This document shows, one piece after another, positions 61,993 to 64,000 of a stretch of 64,000 bases of DNA (the first letter of the stretch is position 1; the number at the start of each line of letters is the position of its first letter). The notes below the pieces were generated by a model. That model ran no database searches, was not told the DNA's origin, and was given only the letters and a program-made list of their open reading frames with translations. The DNA is from Ulota crispa (lineage: Eukaryota > Streptophyta > Bryopsida > Orthotrichales > Orthotrichaceae): assembly GCA_963920765.1 (NCBI GenBank), contig OY987244.1, forward strand, positions 4,900,501 to 4,964,500, in the 5' to 3' direction. The translations under genes were made by a program, and so were the position numbers.

Positions 61993-62218
61993 CCCTTAAA
62001 TGACTATAGGGAATAGTATATATGCTAACATATAATTGTCATTTGCTACCAATAAGAAATTTTAATATGGGATCTCAAGTAGCTCACTAGAACTGCATTG
62101 ATCTAATCTCCAACTTCTTTGTTGATCTCAAATGTAGTAGAGGTGTGAATCCATCCCAAATACAAGAAAAATACCCCATATTATACTAATTGCAAAGGGC
62201 CTTTTGATTGTTTAAGGG
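61993..62218. mobile_element. Short TTAA element, right of a back-to-back pair
   Basis: 226 bp. Ends CCCTTAAATGAC and, complemented, CCCTTAAACAAT. It shares its left TTAA (61989-61992) with the neighbour; right TTAA at 62219-62222. Same subfamily, inverted, as 44777-45261 without its insert. Confidence 0.8.
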
Positions 62219-62222
62219 TTAA

Positions 62223-62745
62223 GTTACATACCTACTCAAAATTCCTCTCAGGTAGCTTCTCTCCATGCAAAGTCTCCTCCCCTCTGGTTTAGAGCCAATA
62301 AAGCACTGGCACCAAAAGAACCGCAAAGGCCTCGTCCCACGAACGCTTCAAAAACCCATGCCAAGTGCCATCTAAGCAAAGGTTTTGAGCAAAGGGGCAC
62401 TCGGGTTCGCCGCGTTCCTTCCCTTTGCTCATGCGATTCCACATGCCTACGTGGCGTGACATGCTGCTTGCACTGTGCCAACAAACCCCCGATTCTTTTT
62501 CACCCCTGCCCGCTGCCCACTTCACAATGCGCTTTACAGTCACCAAAACTTCGTCTGTCTCCTCCCCCGTTGATTCCCCTGTTGTCTCTCTCTCTCTCTG
62601 CCATTGCTGCTGCTCCATCGACGCCATCGCCAAACCTCCCTCCCTTTCCATCGATCAGCTGCTTTCCACAATCCACACCAACTGTGTGCTTGAGTGCACT
62701 TGTCTCTTGCTGTTCTCGCCTTTCCAGGAAACCGATCGCCTTTCT
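62223..62745 (+). promoter_or_regulatory. Promoter and 5' UTR exon of the second GapCp gene
   Basis: GC-rich segment ending at donor-like CTTTCT|GTGAGT (62745/62746). A CT-microsatellite (TCTCTCTCTCTC) lies at about 62588-62600, resembling the CT-rich leader of the other paralog. Transcription start unknown. Confidence 0.5.
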
Positions 62746-63720
62746 GTGAGTGGCCGATCACCTTCTTTAAGCTTTCTTGTCACTTCCGTTACAATTAATT
62801 TACCAGTTCAGTATCTTTACCTAACAGAGCTGTTTGCTTTCCGATCAAAGAAGTGCACATCGATTTTCAGGCTTCGTTTGCATGAAAGCTTAGTTGAGTT
62901 TTTTAATTTCTTAATTTTCTTCTCCATTCCGCTTCTGTAGCTTTTCCGATCACCTTCTTTAAGCTTCGTTACAATTGGCTTACTGGTTTACTATCCTTAC
63001 CATACAGAGCTGTTTGCTTTCCGATCAAAGGAGTGCGTATCGATTTTCAGGCTTCGTTTGCATGAAATGAGAGCGTAATTGAGTTTTTTAATTTCTTAGT
63101 TTTTCTTCTCCATTCCACTTCTGTAGCTTTTCCGATCACCTTCTTTAAGCTAGACAGAGCTGTTTGCTTTCCGATCACAGGAGTGCATATCAATTTTAGG
63201 CTTCGTTTGCATGAAATGAGAGCGTAATTGAGTTTTAATTTCTTAGTTTTTCTTCTTCAATCAAGTAGCTTTTCCGATCACCTTCTTTAAGCTTCTTCTC
63301 CTTTCCTTTACAATTAGCTTGCCGGTTCAGTATCCTTACCAGACAGAGCTGTTTGCTTTCCGATCAAAGAAGTGCATATCGATTTTCAGACTTCGTTTGC
63401 ATGAAATGAGAGCTTAATTGAGTTTTTAATTTCTTAAATTTTCTTCTCCAATCTGTTTCAGTAGCTTTTGTGCATTCTTCTTTGCGAATTGGTAAATTGG
63501 ATTTGTGACGACGGTTCCAAGCTGTGCGTGTTTGTGTTTATGACAATTATTATTTTTAATTGCTGAGCCGTTTAGGATTCGTCGGATCGGTGCCAAATTT
63601 GAATTTAGAAGTGATGGTGCAGAGAATTTTTGTTTGTGTTTGTTGTTTAGTGTTAATTTGAAGAGCTTGACCTTTTAGGATTCAACGGATTCTAACCCTA
63701 GTTGGAGCTGATGGTGCAGA
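62746..63720 (+). other. Leader intron in the 5' UTR of the second GapCp gene
   Basis: Donor GTGAGT at 62746, acceptor GATGGTGCAG ending at 63720, followed by GCTGATTGATTAAG and the ATG 20 bases on. The first GapCp has a TTGCAG acceptor followed by AGCTGATTAACAGG before its ATG, so the intron position is conserved. Confidence 0.6.
62754..63469 (+). repeat. Four tandem units in the second GapCp leader intron
   Basis: Units start with CCGATCACCTTCTTTAAGCT at 62754, 62946, 63132 and 63274 (192, 186, 142 and 196 bp). The third lacks about 45 bp. Each contains AGAGCTGTTTGCTTTCCGAT and CTTCGTTTGCATGAAA and ends in a pyrimidine tract plus GTAGCTTT, which looks like a splice acceptor. Confidence 0.92.
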
Positions 63721-63740
63721 GCTGATTGATTAAGAAGAAA

Positions 63741-64000
63741 ATGGCTGTTGCAACGATGATCCAGTCGTCGAGTGCTCTTGGTAGCACCTCGCTTCGGTGT
63801 GCTTCCTCTTCCACCGGAGGCCATGTTTCATCGTCCAACTCAGGGGTTTGTCTACTTACTTTTTAATATCCTCGCGTAGTGGTGGCATTGAGGTGTATGT
63901 ATGGGGTTTTAAGTGATCATATCTCAGTCTCCTTCTTGCTTCAGTATGTTTTTTTATCACAATGGTAGGGTTGCTCGGGATTCAGCTGCATGCAAACACG
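63741..64000 (+). CDS. GapCp: Second plastidic GAPDH (GapCp) gene, 5' part only
   Basis: Coding exon 1 is 63741-63845 (35 codons, donor GGG|GTTTGT). Exon 2 starts at 63969 after GGTAG and runs off the window. The protein begins MAVATMIQSSSALGSTSLRC and ends exon 1 in SSNSG; the paralog at 55190 begins MASAMMIQSSSALGSASLQA and ends exon 1 in SASSSG. Both have a phase-0 intron at this point. Exon 2 gives GCSGFSCMQT against AFALQRN. Only transit-peptide sequence lies inside the window, so the enzyme assignment rests on this paralogy; whether the gene is intact cannot be seen. Confidence 0.85.

Noticed and set aside
62425-62940. 171-codon plus-strand frame
   Set aside because: Lies in the 5' UTR exon and repeat-filled leader intron of the second GapCp gene and crosses the donor site.

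Overview
This 64 kb window is nuclear DNA of a land plant. The evidence is spliced genes with GT-AG introns, precursors with chloroplast transit peptides (a RETICULATA-related protein and two plastidic glycolytic GAPDHs), a calcium-dependent protein kinase, and long AT-rich intergenic DNA packed with small non-autonomous DNA transposons. A decayed copy of plastid clpP resembles the bryophyte/streptophyte form of that protein. I lean towards a moss or other non-flowering plant, but the sequence alone does not settle this.

Layout. 1-10.2 kb is gene-poor and repeat-rich, with one small uncertain ORF on the minus strand (6014-6334). 10.2-14.5 kb holds an eight-exon RETICULATA-related (RER, DUF3411) gene on the minus strand, with a different miniature transposon in each of three introns. 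18.4-21 kb holds an intronless-CDS CDPK on the minus strand with a probable leader intron. 21.6-50 kb has no convincing host gene; it is a mosaic of miniature elements, several nested, with a plastid clpP fossil at 47.6 kb. 50.3-50.7 kb encodes a small coiled-coil protein (minus). 52.1-56.5 kb is a complete 12-coding-exon GapCp gene (minus). At 63.7 kb a second GapCp gene starts on the plus strand and runs off the window, so the two paralogs stand head to head, about 8.5 kb apart from ATG to ATG. Both have a leader intron in the 5' UTR, and both leader introns are built of tandem repeats.

Mobile DNA. Two groups dominate. One has TTAA target sites and termini like CCCCTAAAG; it includes five near-full copies of a roughly 930 bp element plus several shorter subfamilies, about 8.9 kb in all. 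The other has TA target sites and AGGTAG termini, with ten copies of about 300-430 bp. Also present are a Stowaway-like element, two long foldback elements, a pair of 740 bp elements with 4-bp target duplications, and small CACTA-like palindromes. I saw no transposase, reverse transcriptase or LTR in the window, so every mobile element here looks non-autonomous. Nested insertions and one empty-site comparison give a relative order of activity.

How the genes relate. The RER protein and the GapCp enzymes all act in the plastid (leaf/plastid development and plastid glycolysis). The CDPK is a cytosolic calcium sensor-kinase. Nothing suggests that they form one pathway; the GapCp pair is the only clear evolutionary link.
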